Shown here in pieces: positions 33,661 through 42,015 of a DNA stretch of 64,000 nt; positions within the stretch are counted from its first letter, which is position 1; each line of letters starts with the position of its first letter. Made by a program: the position numbers and the translations under genes. The notes beneath the pieces are model-generated. The model worked only from the letters and a program-made list of their open reading frames with translations. It ran no database searches and was not told the DNA's origin. Source of the stretch: Actinomycetales bacterium (GTDB lineage: Bacteria; Actinomycetota; Actinomycetes; Mycobacteriales; Micromonosporaceae); NCBI GenBank assembly GCA_002919305.1, contig PKFB01000022.1, positions 124,001-188,000 on the forward strand. Direction: 5' to 3'.

Positions 33661-36558
33661 GTGGCAGGTAAGGCCCGCGTACATGAGCTTGCGAGAGAGC
33701 TCGGCGTCGAGAGCAAGGTCGTACTTTCCCGATTGAAAGAGCTGGGTGAGTTCGTCAAGTCCGCGTCGAGCACCGTCGAGGCTCCCGTCGCGCGCCGGCT
33801 GCGTGAGGTGTTCGCAGCCGAGCAACAACAGAAGGCGGCAGCGTCAGCTTCGGCGCCCGCTGACAAGGAGACGGCTTCCGGCAGCGGCGCTGGAGCGTCC
33901 GCGAAGAAGGCCGCTCAGCGTTCCACTGGTCCATCGCCGGCTGACATGAAGCCGATCCGGCCGACTAAGCCGGCGAGTGCGCATGACATTGAGGTAGCCG
34001 CCGCCGAGGCGCGGGCGGCGCAGTTGAAGAAGGACCAGGAGGAGGCGGTCAAGGCCGCACAGCAGCGGGAGCAGGCAGCCCCTCGCGTGCCGACGCCCGC
34101 AGAGGTCATGCCTAAGGCCCGCATGCCGCGCCCCGGGCAGATCGGACCCCGTCCTGGACCGCGTCCGACTCCGGGCCCCACGTCCGGTGGGAGCGCGGCT
34201 GGTGGCCCCCGTCCCGGACCGCGTCCAGGTCCACGGGCCGGTGGCAACAACCCCTTCGGGATTACGCCCGGAGGGAGCAGCCAGCGTCCAGCACCGGCCA
34301 AGGGGCCGCGTTCCACGCCGTCTCAGGCGGCGGGGCCGCGTCCTGCCCCACCGCCGGGAGGACCGCGTCCCACTCCAGCCCAGATGCCCCCTCGCCCCAG
34401 CCCGGCCATGATGCCGCCGCGCCCTGCTGGTGGTGGCGCTGCGACGGGCAGGCCTGGTGGGCGTCCTAGTGGCTCCGGCTCTGGCCGTTCAGGCGGAGGC
34501 GGTTTCCGTAGCGGTGGCGGCGGAGGCGGCTTCCGCGGTGGCGGCGGCGGTGGCTTCCGCGGCGGTGCGCCCGGCCCCAGTGTCGCCGCTGGCCGTGGAC
34601 GTCCAGGGAGCGGCGGAGGCCGTGGTCGCGGTGGCGGCGCTGGTGGTGCCTTTGGCCGTCCCAGCGGTCGGCCGACCCGGGGACGCAAGTCCAAGAAGCA
34701 GCGCAGACAGGAATTTGACAACCTCTCCGCGCCGACGATGAGCTCGGGTGCCCCTCGGGGCAACGGGCAGGTCGTGCGGTTGCCGCGGGGAGCTTCCCTG
34801 TCCGACTTCGCTGAGAAGATCAACGCCAACCCCGGGTCGCTGGTCCAGGAGATGTTCAACCTGGGCGAGATGGTGACCGCCACGCAGTCCTGTACGGACG
34901 ACACCCTGATGCTGCTGGGTGAGCACCTCGGGTACGACGTTCAGATCGTCAGCCCTGAGGACGAGGACCGTGAGCTGCTGGCGCGGTTCAACATCAACCT
35001 GGACGCCGAGGTACCGCGGGAGCGGCTGATCACACGGCCACCGGTGGTGACCGTGATGGGACACGTCGACCACGGTAAGACCAAGCTGCTTGACGCGGTG
35101 CGGTCTACCAATGTGGTAGAGGGTGAAGCGGGAGGCATCACCCAGCACATCGGTGCCTACCAGGTGCGGGTGCCGCACGAGGGTGAGGAGCGAGCCATCA
35201 CCTTCATCGACACCCCGGGTCACGAGGCCTTCACGGCGATGCGGGCCCGCGGTGCCGAGGTCACCGACATCGTGATCCTGGTGGTGGCCGCCGATGACGG
35301 TGTGATGCCGCAGACGATCGAGGCGCTCAACCACGCCAAGGCGGCCAATGTCCCGATCGTGGTCGCCGTGAACAAGATCGATGTGCCCAACGCCAACCCG
35401 GCCAAGGTGCGTCAGCAGTTGACCGAGTACGGCTTGGTCGCCGAGGAGTACGGCGGCGACACCATGTTCGTCGATATCTCGGCCAAGGCTCGGATCAACA
35501 TCGACGGTCTGCTGGAGGCCGTGCTGCTGACCGCCGACGCCACCTTGGAGCTCACCGCTCCGATCGACGGGCCGGTGCAGGGTAAGGCGATCGAGGCGCA
35601 TCTGGACCGCGGTCGCGGCCCGGTCGCCACGGTGCTGGTTGAGCGGGGAACCCTCCGGGTCGGTGACTCGATCGTGGTGGGTGAGGCCTACGGGCGAGTC
35701 CGGGCCATGCTGGACGAGCACGGTAAGCCGGTGGCCGAGGCCGGACCGTCGCGACCGGTTCAGGTGCTGGGTCTGACCTCGGTGCCGGATGCGGGTGACA
35801 CCGTGATCACTGTGCCGGAGGACCGGGTTGCGCGGCAGATCGCCGAGCAACGCCAGGCCCGGGAGCGGGCTGCGGCCCAGGCGGCCAGCCGGGGTCGGGC
35901 GACGCTCGAAACCGTCCTGGAGCGGATCAAGGAGGGTGAGAAGGCCACCCTCACGCTCATCCTCAAGGGTGACGGCTCCGGTTCGGTGGAGGCTCTCGAG
36001 GATGCCCTCACCAAGATCGAGGTCTCGGATGAGGTACAGCTCAAGATCATCCACCGGGGTGTGGGTGCGATCACCGAGAGCGACGTTAACCTGGCGAGCA
36101 CCTCGGACGCGATCATCATCGGTTTCAACGTGCGGCCGGAGGGCAAGGCCCGGGAGCTGGCGGAGCGGTTGAACGTCGAGATCCGCTACTACAGCGTCAT
36201 CTACCAGGCGATCGAGGAGATCGAAGCGGCGCTCAAGGGCCTCCTCAAGCCGGAGTACGAGGAGGTGGCCCTGGGGACCGCCGAGATCCGCGAGATCTTC
36301 CGCTCCAGCCGGTACGGCAACATCGCGGGTTGTATGGTCACCTCTGGTGTCATCCGCCGTAACGCCCGTGCCCGCCTGATCCGGGACGGGGTGGTGGTCG
36401 CCGACAACCTGACCATCGGCTCGTTGCGGCGCTTCACCGAGGACGCCACCGAAGTCCGCGAAGGCTTCGAATGCGGTCTGACCCTGGGTGGCTACAACGA
36501 CATCCAGATCGGTGACACGGTCGAGAACTTCGAGATGCGAGAGAAGCCGCGCGGGTAA
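33661..36558 (+). CDS. infB: Translation initiation factor IF-2
   Basis: GTPase that brings initiator tRNA to the ribosome, 965 residues. The N-terminal IF2N motif [25 protein letters not shown] is followed by a disordered Ala/Pro/Gly/Arg-rich stretch (about 55-350, with PRPGPRPG-type and GGGFRGG-type repeats). Then comes a second IF2N, G1 GHVDHGKT (about 467-474), [12 protein letters not shown], and domains II to IV with the C2 initiator-tRNA domain. GTG at 33661 aligns with Streptomyces IF-2 and follows GAGGAG; an ATG at 33649 would overlap that site. Confidence 0.97.
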   Translation: MAGKARVHELARELGVESKVVLSRLKELGEFVKSASSTVEAPVARRLREVFAAEQQQKAAASASAPADKETASGSGAGASAKKAAQRSTGPSPADMKPIRPTKPASAHDIEVAAAEARAAQLKKDQEEAVKAAQQREQAAPRVPTPAEVMPKARMPRPGQIGPRPGPRPTPGPTSGGSAAGGPRPGPRPGPRAGGNNPFGITPGGSSQRPAPAKGPRSTPSQAAGPRPAPPPGGPRPTPAQMPPRPSPAMMPPRPAGGGAATGRPGGRPSGSGSGRSGGGGFRSGGGGGGFRGGGGGGFRGGAPGPSVAAGRGRPGSGGGRGRGGGAGGAFGRPSGRPTRGRKSKKQRRQEFDNLSAPTMSSGAPRGNGQVVRLPRGASLSDFAEKINANPGSLVQEMFNLGEMVTATQSCTDDTLMLLGEHLGYDVQIVSPEDEDRELLARFNINLDAEVPRERLITRPPVVTVMGHVDHGKTKLLDAVRSTNVVEGEAGGITQHIGAYQVRVPHEGEERAITFIDTPGHEAFTAMRARGAEVTDIVILVVAADDGVMPQTIEALNHAKAANVPIVVAVNKIDVPNANPAKVRQQLTEYGLVAEEYGGDTMFVDISAKARINIDGLLEAVLLTADATLELTAPIDGPVQGKAIEAHLDRGRGPVATVLVERGTLRVGDSIVVGEAYGRVRAMLDEHGKPVAEAGPSRPVQVLGLTSVPDAGDTVITVPEDRVARQIAEQRQARERAAAQAASRGRATLETVLERIKEGEKATLTLILKGDGSGSVEALEDALTKIEVSDEVQLKIIHRGVGAITESDVNLASTSDAIIIGFNVRPEGKARELAERLNVEIRYYSVIYQAIEEIEAALKGLLKPEYEEVALGTAEIREIFRSSRYGNIAGCMVTSGVIRRNARARLIRDGVVVADNLTIGSLRRFTEDATEVREGFECGLTLGGYNDIQIGDTVENFEMREKPRG

Positions 36559-36605
36559 GCCCTCGGCCTCAGGTCGAGTGACCAGCAGGCCGTGACGCGA
36601 GCAGC

Positions 36606-36646
36606 GGGGCGCTGGTGTGGGCGAAAAGACGCCCTACCAGCGCCCC
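36606..36646 (+). terminator. Long terminator hairpin after infB
   Basis: GGGGCGCTGGT-GT-GGGCG (36606-36623), loop AAAAGA, CGCCC-T-ACCAGCGCCCC (36630-36646): 16 pairs with a small internal bulge. Very stable; the T-tract is weak. Confidence 0.7.
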
Positions 36647-36731
36647 TATCTGCTGTCGTGCCGCTGGCGACAGTCGGCTCAGGGCGGCCCCGCGTGGGAC
36701 AAAGCTGAGGGACATCCCTTCAGCGCGTGGA

Positions 36732-36759
36732 TTAGCGACGGGACAGGGTCCTGGATAAT
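36732..36759 (+). promoter_or_regulatory. Promoter candidate for ylxP
   Basis: TTAGCG (36732-36737), 16-bp spacer, GATAAT (36754-36759), 33 bp before the ylxP start. The -10 is close to the consensus for the housekeeping sigma factor. Confidence 0.45.
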
Positions 36760-36792
36760 GCCGGAGAGGTCGTTGTTTTAGCAGAGGAAGCC

Positions 36793-37089
36793 ATGTACAC
36801 CGCGACCGTTGTCTTCGACCTGAAGCTACCTGAGGTTTCTCGTTCGTTGAAGGCGAAGCGTTCCTACGTACGTCCTCTGATAGCTGCGCTTCGAAAGCTG
36901 GATGTCTCGGTCGCGGAGGTGGGCTTCCTCGACCGCTACGGGCGTACCGAAATCGGTGTGGCGGTGGTATCGGCTGAGCTACGCCACGCTCATGAAGTCC
37001 TTGACAACTGTGAACGGACGGTCTTTGCGCGCCCCGAGTACGAAGTACTCAGTGTCCGTCGGCGGATCTACAGCGAACACGACGATTGA
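36793..37089 (+). CDS. ylxP: DUF503 (YlxP-like) protein
   Basis: A 98-residue protein, conserved between infB and rbfA in many Gram-positives. LKLPEVSRSLKAKRSYVRPLIAALRKLDVSVAEVGFLDRYGRTEIGVAVVS is characteristic. Its biochemical role is unresolved; the location suggests ribosome biogenesis or initiation. GAGG lies 5 bp upstream of the ATG. The gene has its own promoter candidate and is isolated from infB by a strong terminator. Confidence 0.92.
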   Translation: MYTATVVFDLKLPEVSRSLKAKRSYVRPLIAALRKLDVSVAEVGFLDRYGRTEIGVAVVSAELRHAHEVLDNCERTVFARPEYEVLSVRRRIYSEHDD

Positions 37090-37140
37090 GACTTGCCCAG
37101 GTTTTCAACGGGCCTTTCACGTACGCCACGTCGTTGGGCC

Positions 37141-37200
37141 CTATTCAGAGCCTGTCCCGTCAGCGTGAAAGCCGGCCACGGGACAAGGCTCTGAATAAGG
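37141..37200. terminator. Bidirectional terminator between ylxP and DUF397
   Basis: The 20-nt arm at 37141-37160 (ATTCAGAGCC then TGTCCCGT) is complementary to 37178-37200 (ACGGGACA then GGCTCTGAAT) with one extra base. About 19 pairs, 17-nt loop, between convergent genes. Confidence 0.75.
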
Positions 37201-37204
37201 AACC

Positions 37205-37414
37205 TCAGTTCAGATTGAAGCGCCCGTTCTTGACGTCGGCCAGAAAGAGCGACCAGATCTCGTGACTGAAGAACAAGGCCGGGCCATGAGGATGCTTGCT
37301 GTCGCGTACCGCGATCTTCGTGGGTAGATACGCGACCTCTACACAGTTACCGTCGTGGCCGCTCCGGCTGCTCTTGCGCCACAGAAGCGGCGTATCACTG
37401 ACGTGAGTTATCAC
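37205..37414 (-). CDS. DUF397 domain protein
   Basis: A 69-residue protein of the DUF397 family, which accompanies Scr1-type XRE regulators in actinomycetes and in Streptomyces includes BldB- and WhiJ-associated partners. LLWRKSSRSGHDGNCVEVAYLP is the signature, followed by IAVRDSKHPHGPALFFSHEIWSLFLADVKNG. The GTG at 37414 starts 13 bp after the XRE stop with AAGGGGGG between. A perfect 12-bp palindrome covers the start codon. Confidence 0.92.
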   Translation of the reverse strand: MITHVSDTPLLWRKSSRSGHDGNCVEVAYLPTKIAVRDSKHPHGPALFFSHEIWSLFLADVKNGRFNLN

Positions 37415-37420
37415 GTGATA
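37409..37420. promoter_or_regulatory. Perfect palindrome over the DUF397 start codon
   Basis: TATCACGTGATA is a perfect 12-bp palindrome that includes the DUF397 GTG (37414-37412). It could be a binding site for the XRE regulator or a translational hairpin. Confidence 0.4.
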
Positions 37421-37427
37421 CCCCCCT

Positions 37428-38294
37428 TTACTGCTTTTCGGTAAGCGTGGTAAGGAAGGTGACCGAGTCTTCCGGTGGAAGCGCCGCTGCACGCAGCTTC
37501 TCGAACACCAACCTGTACCGTGAAACATCTTCTTCGTCGCCGAAGTGAAGATCGCTTGTGACGGTCTCCAAGGCGACGATCTCCGGATCTGCGGGATCAG
37601 CGAACCGGTATACCGAGAACGAGTTCACTGGGATATAGAAATTCTCTATCGCGGCGTGGAGAGGGAGGACTCGCACCGTCACATTCGGCCGCTCTGACAT
37701 TTTAATCAGATGGCGGATTTGATCCGTCATCACATCGGGTGGTGCGGCCGGGCGGCGTAGCACGCTTTCGCAGATGATGGCTTCGTACGCGGGTGGCTCG
37801 TCCCGTAGCAGGATCTCTTGGCGGGCACGGCGAACCGCTACCGCGGTTTCGGGATTCAAATCTGAGGGGGCCAGTATCCGGCCGGATCGGATCCTGACGC
37901 CGGCGTACTCGTGGGTCTGCAGAAGCCCAGGGACCAGCGTCTGTTGGTACTCCCGGATCTCGATCGCGCCGATCTCCAGTTCGGCGTACCCACGCTCCCG
38001 TTGAGAGATGCTGTCACCGTACGCGCGCCACCAGCCTCGAGTGTTCGCCGCGTCACGAGCAACAGCGATCAGCGTCTCCCATTGCGGGCCGCTGACCCCA
38101 AGAACATCCAATAGATCCATGACATCGCCCACGTCGGGGCGAACCCGCGCATTCTCAATCCGGCTTAGTTTCGACGGTGACCAGCCCAGTTGGCTGGCCA
38201 GTTGATCGCCGGTGAGGCCGGCGGCTTCCCGTAGTCGACGTAGCTCCGCGCCGAGTCGACGCCGCCGCACGATTGGGCTGTGTCCTAATGACAT
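37428..38294 (-). CDS. XRE-family regulator of the Scr1/DUF5753 type
   Basis: A 288-residue regulator. The helix-turn-helix is LGAELRRLREAAGLTGDQLASQLGWSPSKLSRIENARVRP. The C-terminal DUF5753-type ligand domain is recognisable by REYQQTLVPGLLQTHEYA and RQEILLRDEPPAYEAIICESVLRRP. It is paired with a downstream DUF397 gene, an arrangement repeated many times in actinomycete genomes and often called toxin-antitoxin-like without proof. The pair is inverted relative to the translation genes that flank it. ATG at 38294 has AAGG upstream. Confidence 0.93.
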   Translation of the reverse strand: MSLGHSPIVRRRRLGAELRRLREAAGLTGDQLASQLGWSPSKLSRIENARVRPDVGDVMDLLDVLGVSGPQWETLIAVARDAANTRGWWRAYGDSISQRERGYAELEIGAIEIREYQQTLVPGLLQTHEYAGVRIRSGRILAPSDLNPETAVAVRRARQEILLRDEPPAYEAIICESVLRRPAAPPDVMTDQIRHLIKMSERPNVTVRVLPLHAAIENFYIPVNSFSVYRFADPADPEIVALETVTSDLHFGDEEDVSRYRLVFEKLRAAALPPEDSVTFLTTLTEKQ

Positions 38295-38677
38295 GGCCGT
38301 CGCCTTAAGAACCGGGCCGCTCGCGCCGTAAACCACCGTGTGGATCATGCGTCAGGCTGGATTGCGCCGTGACCGCGTTCATATCTCCCTCAAATCACCG
38401 AATCATGGCCGAGGACCAGCTTCATACCTACCAGTCCTATAGATGCGTCAGCTTCATCCATGTCAGCTTCGTGTCGTCCATGTCGGCTTGCATCTTACGG
38501 TGGCGGCAAGCGAGGACTAGAAACGGACGGTCCTGCTTGAGAGGCATGTCGGATCTGTTCCTGCCATCGCGACAGCCGTCACAACAGTGAGGGACGTCCG
38601 TTCATCGGGGTCGGGGACGTGGCCAGGCTGGACTGAGTGGGTAATGTCGGCAGGGACAGTGAACTGAGGAGGAGATT
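38295..38677. other. Intergenic region between the XRE gene and rbfA
   Basis: About 380 bp, divergent promoter region. It contains three loosely repeated TC(A/G)GCTT copies (38448-38495) spaced by CCATG. GAGGAGGAGATT precedes the rbfA ATG. No gene seen. Confidence 0.5.
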
Positions 38678-39136
38678 ATGACGGACCCGGCCCGGGTACG
38701 CCGCTTCGCCGAGCGAATCCGGGAGTTGGTGGCGTCAGCGCTGCGTAAGCAGGTCAAGGACCCCCGGTTGGGCATGGTGACCATCACCGACACGAGGCTG
38801 ACCGCTGACCTGCGAGAGGCCACCGTCTACTACACCGTTTACGGGGATCCCGCGGAGCGTGCCGCTACCGCCGCGGCGCTGGAAAGCGCTAAGGGGCTGC
38901 TGCGCAGCATCGTGGGTAGACGGCTCGGTCTGCGTTTTGCGCCGACGCTCACATTCGTTCTCGATCAGGTACCGGAGCACGCCGAACGCATCGAGGAATT
39001 GATCGCTGCGGCTCGGGACGCCGATGCCGCGGTGCAGCGAATCGCGGCGCGGGCCAACTACGCAGGAGACCCGCAGCCGTACCGTACTGAGGAAACTATC
39101 GATAGCGATAGCGGTTTAGGCGGGGAGGAGAGGTGA
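38678..39136 (+). CDS. rbfA: 30S ribosome-binding factor A
   Basis: Cold-shock-related 16S processing and 30S assembly factor of 152 residues. The KH-like fold shows as RVRRFAERIRELVASALRKQVKDPRLGMVTITDTRLTADLREATVYYTVYG, then LRSIVGRRLGLRFAPTLTFVLD. Start has a strong GGAGGAG. Stop overlaps nrnA by GTGA. Confidence 0.96.
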   Translation: MTDPARVRRFAERIRELVASALRKQVKDPRLGMVTITDTRLTADLREATVYYTVYGDPAERAATAAALESAKGLLRSIVGRRLGLRFAPTLTFVLDQVPEHAERIEELIAAARDADAAVQRIAARANYAGDPQPYRTEETIDSDSGLGGEER

Positions 39137-40278
39137 CGGTCGCCCGGGCGTCCACCGTGGAGATTCAGCCTCCCCAGGAGGAGGACTGGGCACGTGCGCT
39201 TTCTGCGATCACGTCTGCACAACGGATCGTGCTCGCCTGCCATGTCAATCCTGACGGGGACGCCCTGGGCAGCATGCTGGCGGCGGCATTGGGCTTGCGC
39301 CGGTACGGGGCACAGGTACAGGCCACGTTCCCCAGCCCGTTCCAATTACCCAAGATGTTCATGACGCTTCCCGGCCTTGATCTGCTGGAGCCGCCGGGCA
39401 AGGTCGACCCCGAACCTGAGGTGCTGTTGTGTTTCGACGCGGCCAGCGCCGAACGGCTGGGGGACCTGACTGATCGGATGGCGCGGGCCCGTGAAGTGGT
39501 AGTGATCGATCACCACGCGTCCAACACGGGCTTCGGCACCATCCACCTGGTGGACCCACGGGCCGCCGCCACCGCGGTCGTCGTGGACGAGCTGCTCCAG
39601 AGGCTGGGGGTGCCGTTGGACACAGCGATAGCCGAGTGTCTGTATGTGGCGCTGTCCACCGACACCGGCTCATTCAAGTATCAGGCGACCTCACCTCGGG
39701 AACATTTGCTGGCTGCCCGGTTGCTGGAGACCGGCATTCGTCAGGATGAGATCTGCCGTCGCCTATTCGACTCACGACCGTACGGGGCGCTCAAACTCCT
39801 CGGAGAGATGTTGGATCGCGCGGTCCTGGAGCCCGACAGCGCACAGGGCGTCGGCCTGGTGTGGACATACGCGACCCAGGATGATCTTTCACGCCACCAA
39901 CTGCCTCCGTACGTCCTGGAAAGCATGATCGACGTTCTGCGGACGACCGAAGAGGCCGATGTGGCCTGCGTCCTCAAGGAGGTCACTCCCGGGGAGTGGG
40001 CGGTGTCCTTGCGGAGTAAGGGCGCCGTGAATGTGGCGCGTACCGCAATTCAGCTCGGCGGTGGGGGACATCGGTACGCGGCGGGGTTCACCGGACGGGG
40101 AGAGCTGGCCGAGATCGTCACGGCGATCCGTAACGGGCTGGTGCCTCAGCAAGCGACGCGGGAGAAAGCAGGCGCCGCTGCGGCGGCTTCGTGCTCGACT
40201 GATGCTGCCGGTTCGGCTGAGGGGGCCCCTTCGACTGATGCGGCCGCCTCCTCGGCCGCCAGTGATATGGAGGAGTAG
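39133..40278 (+). CDS. nrnA: DHH-family nanoRNase / pAp phosphatase
   Basis: Bifunctional oligoribonuclease and 3'-phosphoadenosine 5'-phosphate phosphatase, 381 residues. DHH motifs: HVNPDGDALGS, LLCFDAASAERLG, VVVIDHHASNTGFG and STDTGSFKYQATSP. The DHHA1 domain ends with INVARTAIQLGGGGHRYAAGFT-like sequence (VNVARTAIQLGGGGHRYAAG). The last 45 residues are an Ala/Ser-rich tail. GTG start overlaps the rbfA stop; the rbfA-nrnA pair is conserved across actinomycetes. Confidence 0.94.
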   Translation: MTVARASTVEIQPPQEEDWARALSAITSAQRIVLACHVNPDGDALGSMLAAALGLRRYGAQVQATFPSPFQLPKMFMTLPGLDLLEPPGKVDPEPEVLLCFDAASAERLGDLTDRMARAREVVVIDHHASNTGFGTIHLVDPRAAATAVVVDELLQRLGVPLDTAIAECLYVALSTDTGSFKYQATSPREHLLAARLLETGIRQDEICRRLFDSRPYGALKLLGEMLDRAVLEPDSAQGVGLVWTYATQDDLSRHQLPPYVLESMIDVLRTTEEADVACVLKEVTPGEWAVSLRSKGAVNVARTAIQLGGGGHRYAAGFTGRGELAEIVTAIRNGLVPQQATREKAGAAAAASCSTDAAGSAEGAPSTDAAASSAASDMEE

Positions 40279-40293
40279 CCGGCGAGCTGACCG

Positions 40294-40809
40294 GTGGTGA
40301 GCGGCACGGTGGCAGACGGAGGGAGCGCTGAGGGTGGGCGGGGCACGGCGCCCGGCGTGACGGGACCTTCGTCAAGCGCGGAGTCTGTGGGCCTGCGGGC
40401 ATGGCGGATTCGCCTGGCCGTGTCGATGGTGGCGATGTCGGCGGTCGCGGGACAACTGCCGTCATTCTCAGCCGCTGCCACCCTGTGGGTGCTGCTCAGC
40501 GGGGCGCTCCTGCTGGGGTACGGGGCGTTCATCGCCCGACGGACTGAATATGGCGCGCTTCAGGCGCCGTCAGCTTCAGCGATATCGCGTCGGGCTCGTC
40601 GCTGGCCCGGGCGGCGCGCCTTGTGGTGGCTGGTGCCAGGAGCGCTGTTCGGGGCGGCCGAGGTAGGGGGCCTGATCGGCGGGTCCACACACGCGTACCC
40701 AACGTTGTCGACGTTGGCGGATCCACCCCTGGAGCACTATCCGGTGCGGGCCGTCGCGTTTTGCGGGTGGCTCTTGGTCTTTTGGGCATTGATCCGGGCC
40801 AAGCGGTGA
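40294..40809 (+). CDS. Hypothetical membrane protein downstream of nrnA
   Basis: 171 residues. A 35-residue Gly/Ser-rich N-terminus is followed by three or four membrane segments: LAVSMVAMSAVAGQLP, LWVLLSGALLLGYGAF, WLVPGALFGAAEVGGLIGG and AVAFCGWLLVFWALI. The order nrnA - this gene - DUF6186-like gene recurs in related genomes to my knowledge. Function unknown. GTG start, 15 bp after nrnA. Confidence 0.7.
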   Translation: MVSGTVADGGSAEGGRGTAPGVTGPSSSAESVGLRAWRIRLAVSMVAMSAVAGQLPSFSAAATLWVLLSGALLLGYGAFIARRTEYGALQAPSASAISRRARRWPGRRALWWLVPGALFGAAEVGGLIGGSTHAYPTLSTLADPPLEHYPVRAVAFCGWLLVFWALIRAKR

Positions 40810-40816
40810 TGGGGCG

Positions 40817-41029
40817 ATGAGCAGAGTGATCATCCTGGCCGGTTTCGGACTGGCGTTGATCACAGCGGTGGCGCTGGAACTGATCGCGCGGCGGGACGGA
40901 GCACGAGTCCCGACTTTGGGACAGCTGTGCGCCGCCGCAGTACAGGTGCGGGTGGGACGTTTTCCGCTCGGCCAGGTGATCTTGATGGGCCTGTGGTGGT
41001 GGGTCGGTTGGCATTTCTTCGCCCGGTGA
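40817..41029 (+). CDS. Small membrane protein, DUF6186-like
   Basis: 70 residues: a membrane helix VIILAGFGLALITAVALELIA, a short loop RRDGARVPTLGQLCAAAVQVR, and a tryptophan-rich C-terminal helix VILMGLWWWVGWHFFAR. The pattern matches DUF6186 proteins as I remember them. It follows the preceding membrane gene by 7 bp, so the two are co-expressed. Confidence 0.65.
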   Translation: MSRVIILAGFGLALITAVALELIARRDGARVPTLGQLCAAAVQVRVGRFPLGQVILMGLWWWVGWHFFAR

Positions 41030-41061
41030 TATGTGCGCCTGACACAGGCGCGTCCCGTTAT

Positions 41062-41112
41062 ATGGGAAAGGTGGGGCGCATCATAGCCCTGGCATTACCT
41101 TTGATATCGATG
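41062..41112 (+). pseudogene. Possible remnant of a MATE-gene 5' end
   Basis: ATG at 41062 opens a frame reading MGKVGRIIALALPLISM. RIIALALP is identical to residues 18-25 of the intact MATE protein 1 kb downstream, while almost every synonymous position differs. It sits just where a MATE gene would begin after the DUF6186-like gene. After about 17 residues the similarity ends. Chance cannot be excluded for eight residues. Confidence 0.3.
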
Positions 41113-41156
41113 CGCACCGGACGAATCCTTCGCTGCCGCGACGGGGCCTGATCGAC

Positions 41157-41196
41157 ACAGCCGGCTCCCCGTCGCGGGATTCGACGTGCCGGCTGT
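41157..41196 (+). terminator. Stem-loop after the DUF6186-like gene
   Basis: ACAGCCGGC (41157-41165) pairs with GCCGGCTGT (41188-41196), a perfect 9-bp stem with a 22-nt loop. No T-tract. Confidence 0.5.
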
Positions 41197-41620
41197 CAAG
41201 CCGTCTCGAGCGAGGGGATAAGCGTCCAGGTGATCGCCAGTGTGGTCTGGCCCCACTCCGGTTGTCGGTAGGCCGGATGTGCGGGCGTCAATCATGCGGG
41301 TGGTGACCCCTCGTCGTAAGGAAGCGACGTGGGCGGACAGGGCAGTGCCAGGCGCCTGATCACCTCGTTGTGATCACCTCGCGAAGAGGCGCGGTACGCG
41401 CTGACTGACGCGTGCTGACTGAAGAGTTTTATCTGGGCTTTTCCAGTTCCGGCCTATGGCGGGACAAAACCCTGGATAACGCTCGTATTGATCGACGTCT
41501 TGGGATCACCGCTGATCCCGGGATTCCCCACCAACCCGGACATCTCTGATCTGTCGCTCCGTTGACGAATGACGGCCAATCGCGGGGGCGGCAGCAGACC
41601 GACACCGGAGGACGATCTCC

Positions 41621-41725
41621 ATGCGAAAAAGGCGGAAGCGCGCCGAGCAGGCTAAGCAACAGACCGATGAGGTGCGTCGACAGGCTGCCCAAGCGCTCCA
41701 GCAAGCGCTGGAACGGCGGGGCTGA
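41621..41725 (+). CDS. Candidate small protein, 34 residues, basic/helical
   Basis: ATG at 41621 to TGA at 41725. The product starts MRKRRKRAEQAKQQTDEV and ends QAAQALQQALERRG: strongly basic, Gln/Ala/Arg-rich, with heptad-like spacing suggesting one amphipathic helix. GGAGG lies 7-11 bp upstream of the ATG. It is followed by a structured region (CGCTCCAG at 41726-41733 pairs with CTGGAGCG at 41773-41780). No family recognised. The ribosome site supports translation, but the length is too short to be certain. Confidence 0.45.
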   Translation: MRKRRKRAEQAKQQTDEVRRQAAQALQQALERRG

Positions 41726-41880
41726 CGCTCCAGGCGTCCCCGAAGACGTTCCAGAGTAGGGCGGGCCCGACGCTGGAGCGGGCAGCTGTTCACCCGTGGG
41801 TGCGTAACCCATAGGTGAGGTCCACAGGCGAGGCCTGCGGAAGCCAGCAAGGCAAAAGCGAGGTCGAGGTAAAAGAAACA

Positions 41881-41909
41881 GAGCCGGGGGCCGGTGGGTA
41901 CCCCGGCTC
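41881..41909. terminator. Terminator with a U-rich tail on the minus strand
   Basis: GAGCCGGGG (41881-41889) and CCCCGGCTC (41901-41909) form a perfect 9-bp stem. Read on the minus strand the stem is followed by TGTTTCTTTTACC, a good U-tract; on the plus strand the tail is weaker. No minus-strand gene is obvious to its right. Confidence 0.6.
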
Positions 41910-42015
41910 ACTTCGTGCTTTGCTGATCCGCTCCGTACCTACCTGATCCGACGCGGTATCTGATCGCTGATGACGGCATCGATGTGTAAGTGATCATAAA
42001 TATTGAGGTCGTTAC

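Larger units (their letters stand above)
41030..42015. other. 1-kb gene-poor block between the DUF6186-like gene and MATE
   Basis: It contains a MATE-like N-terminal remnant (41062-41112), a stem-loop (41157-41196), direct repeats of TGATCACCTCG (41357-41367, 41371-41381), a 34-residue ORF (41621-41725), and a terminator (41881-41909). In related genomes the MATE gene tends to follow directly, so this block looks inserted or expanded. Confidence 0.55.

Noticed and set aside
34489-36054. 521-codon minus-strand open frame opposite infB
   Set aside because: A shadow of high-GC codon usage. The plus strand encodes an unbroken, fully recognisable IF-2; the minus product has no family motif.
37205-38294. 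XRE/DUF397 as a proven toxin-antitoxin module
   Set aside because: The label is common, but no toxin fold is visible in the 69-residue DUF397 protein and regulation of development is at least as likely.
41429-41911. 160-codon minus-strand frame in the block before MATE
   Set aside because: Pro/Arg/Ser-biased, no ribosome site or family pattern; it runs antisense to the better-supported 34-residue ORF.
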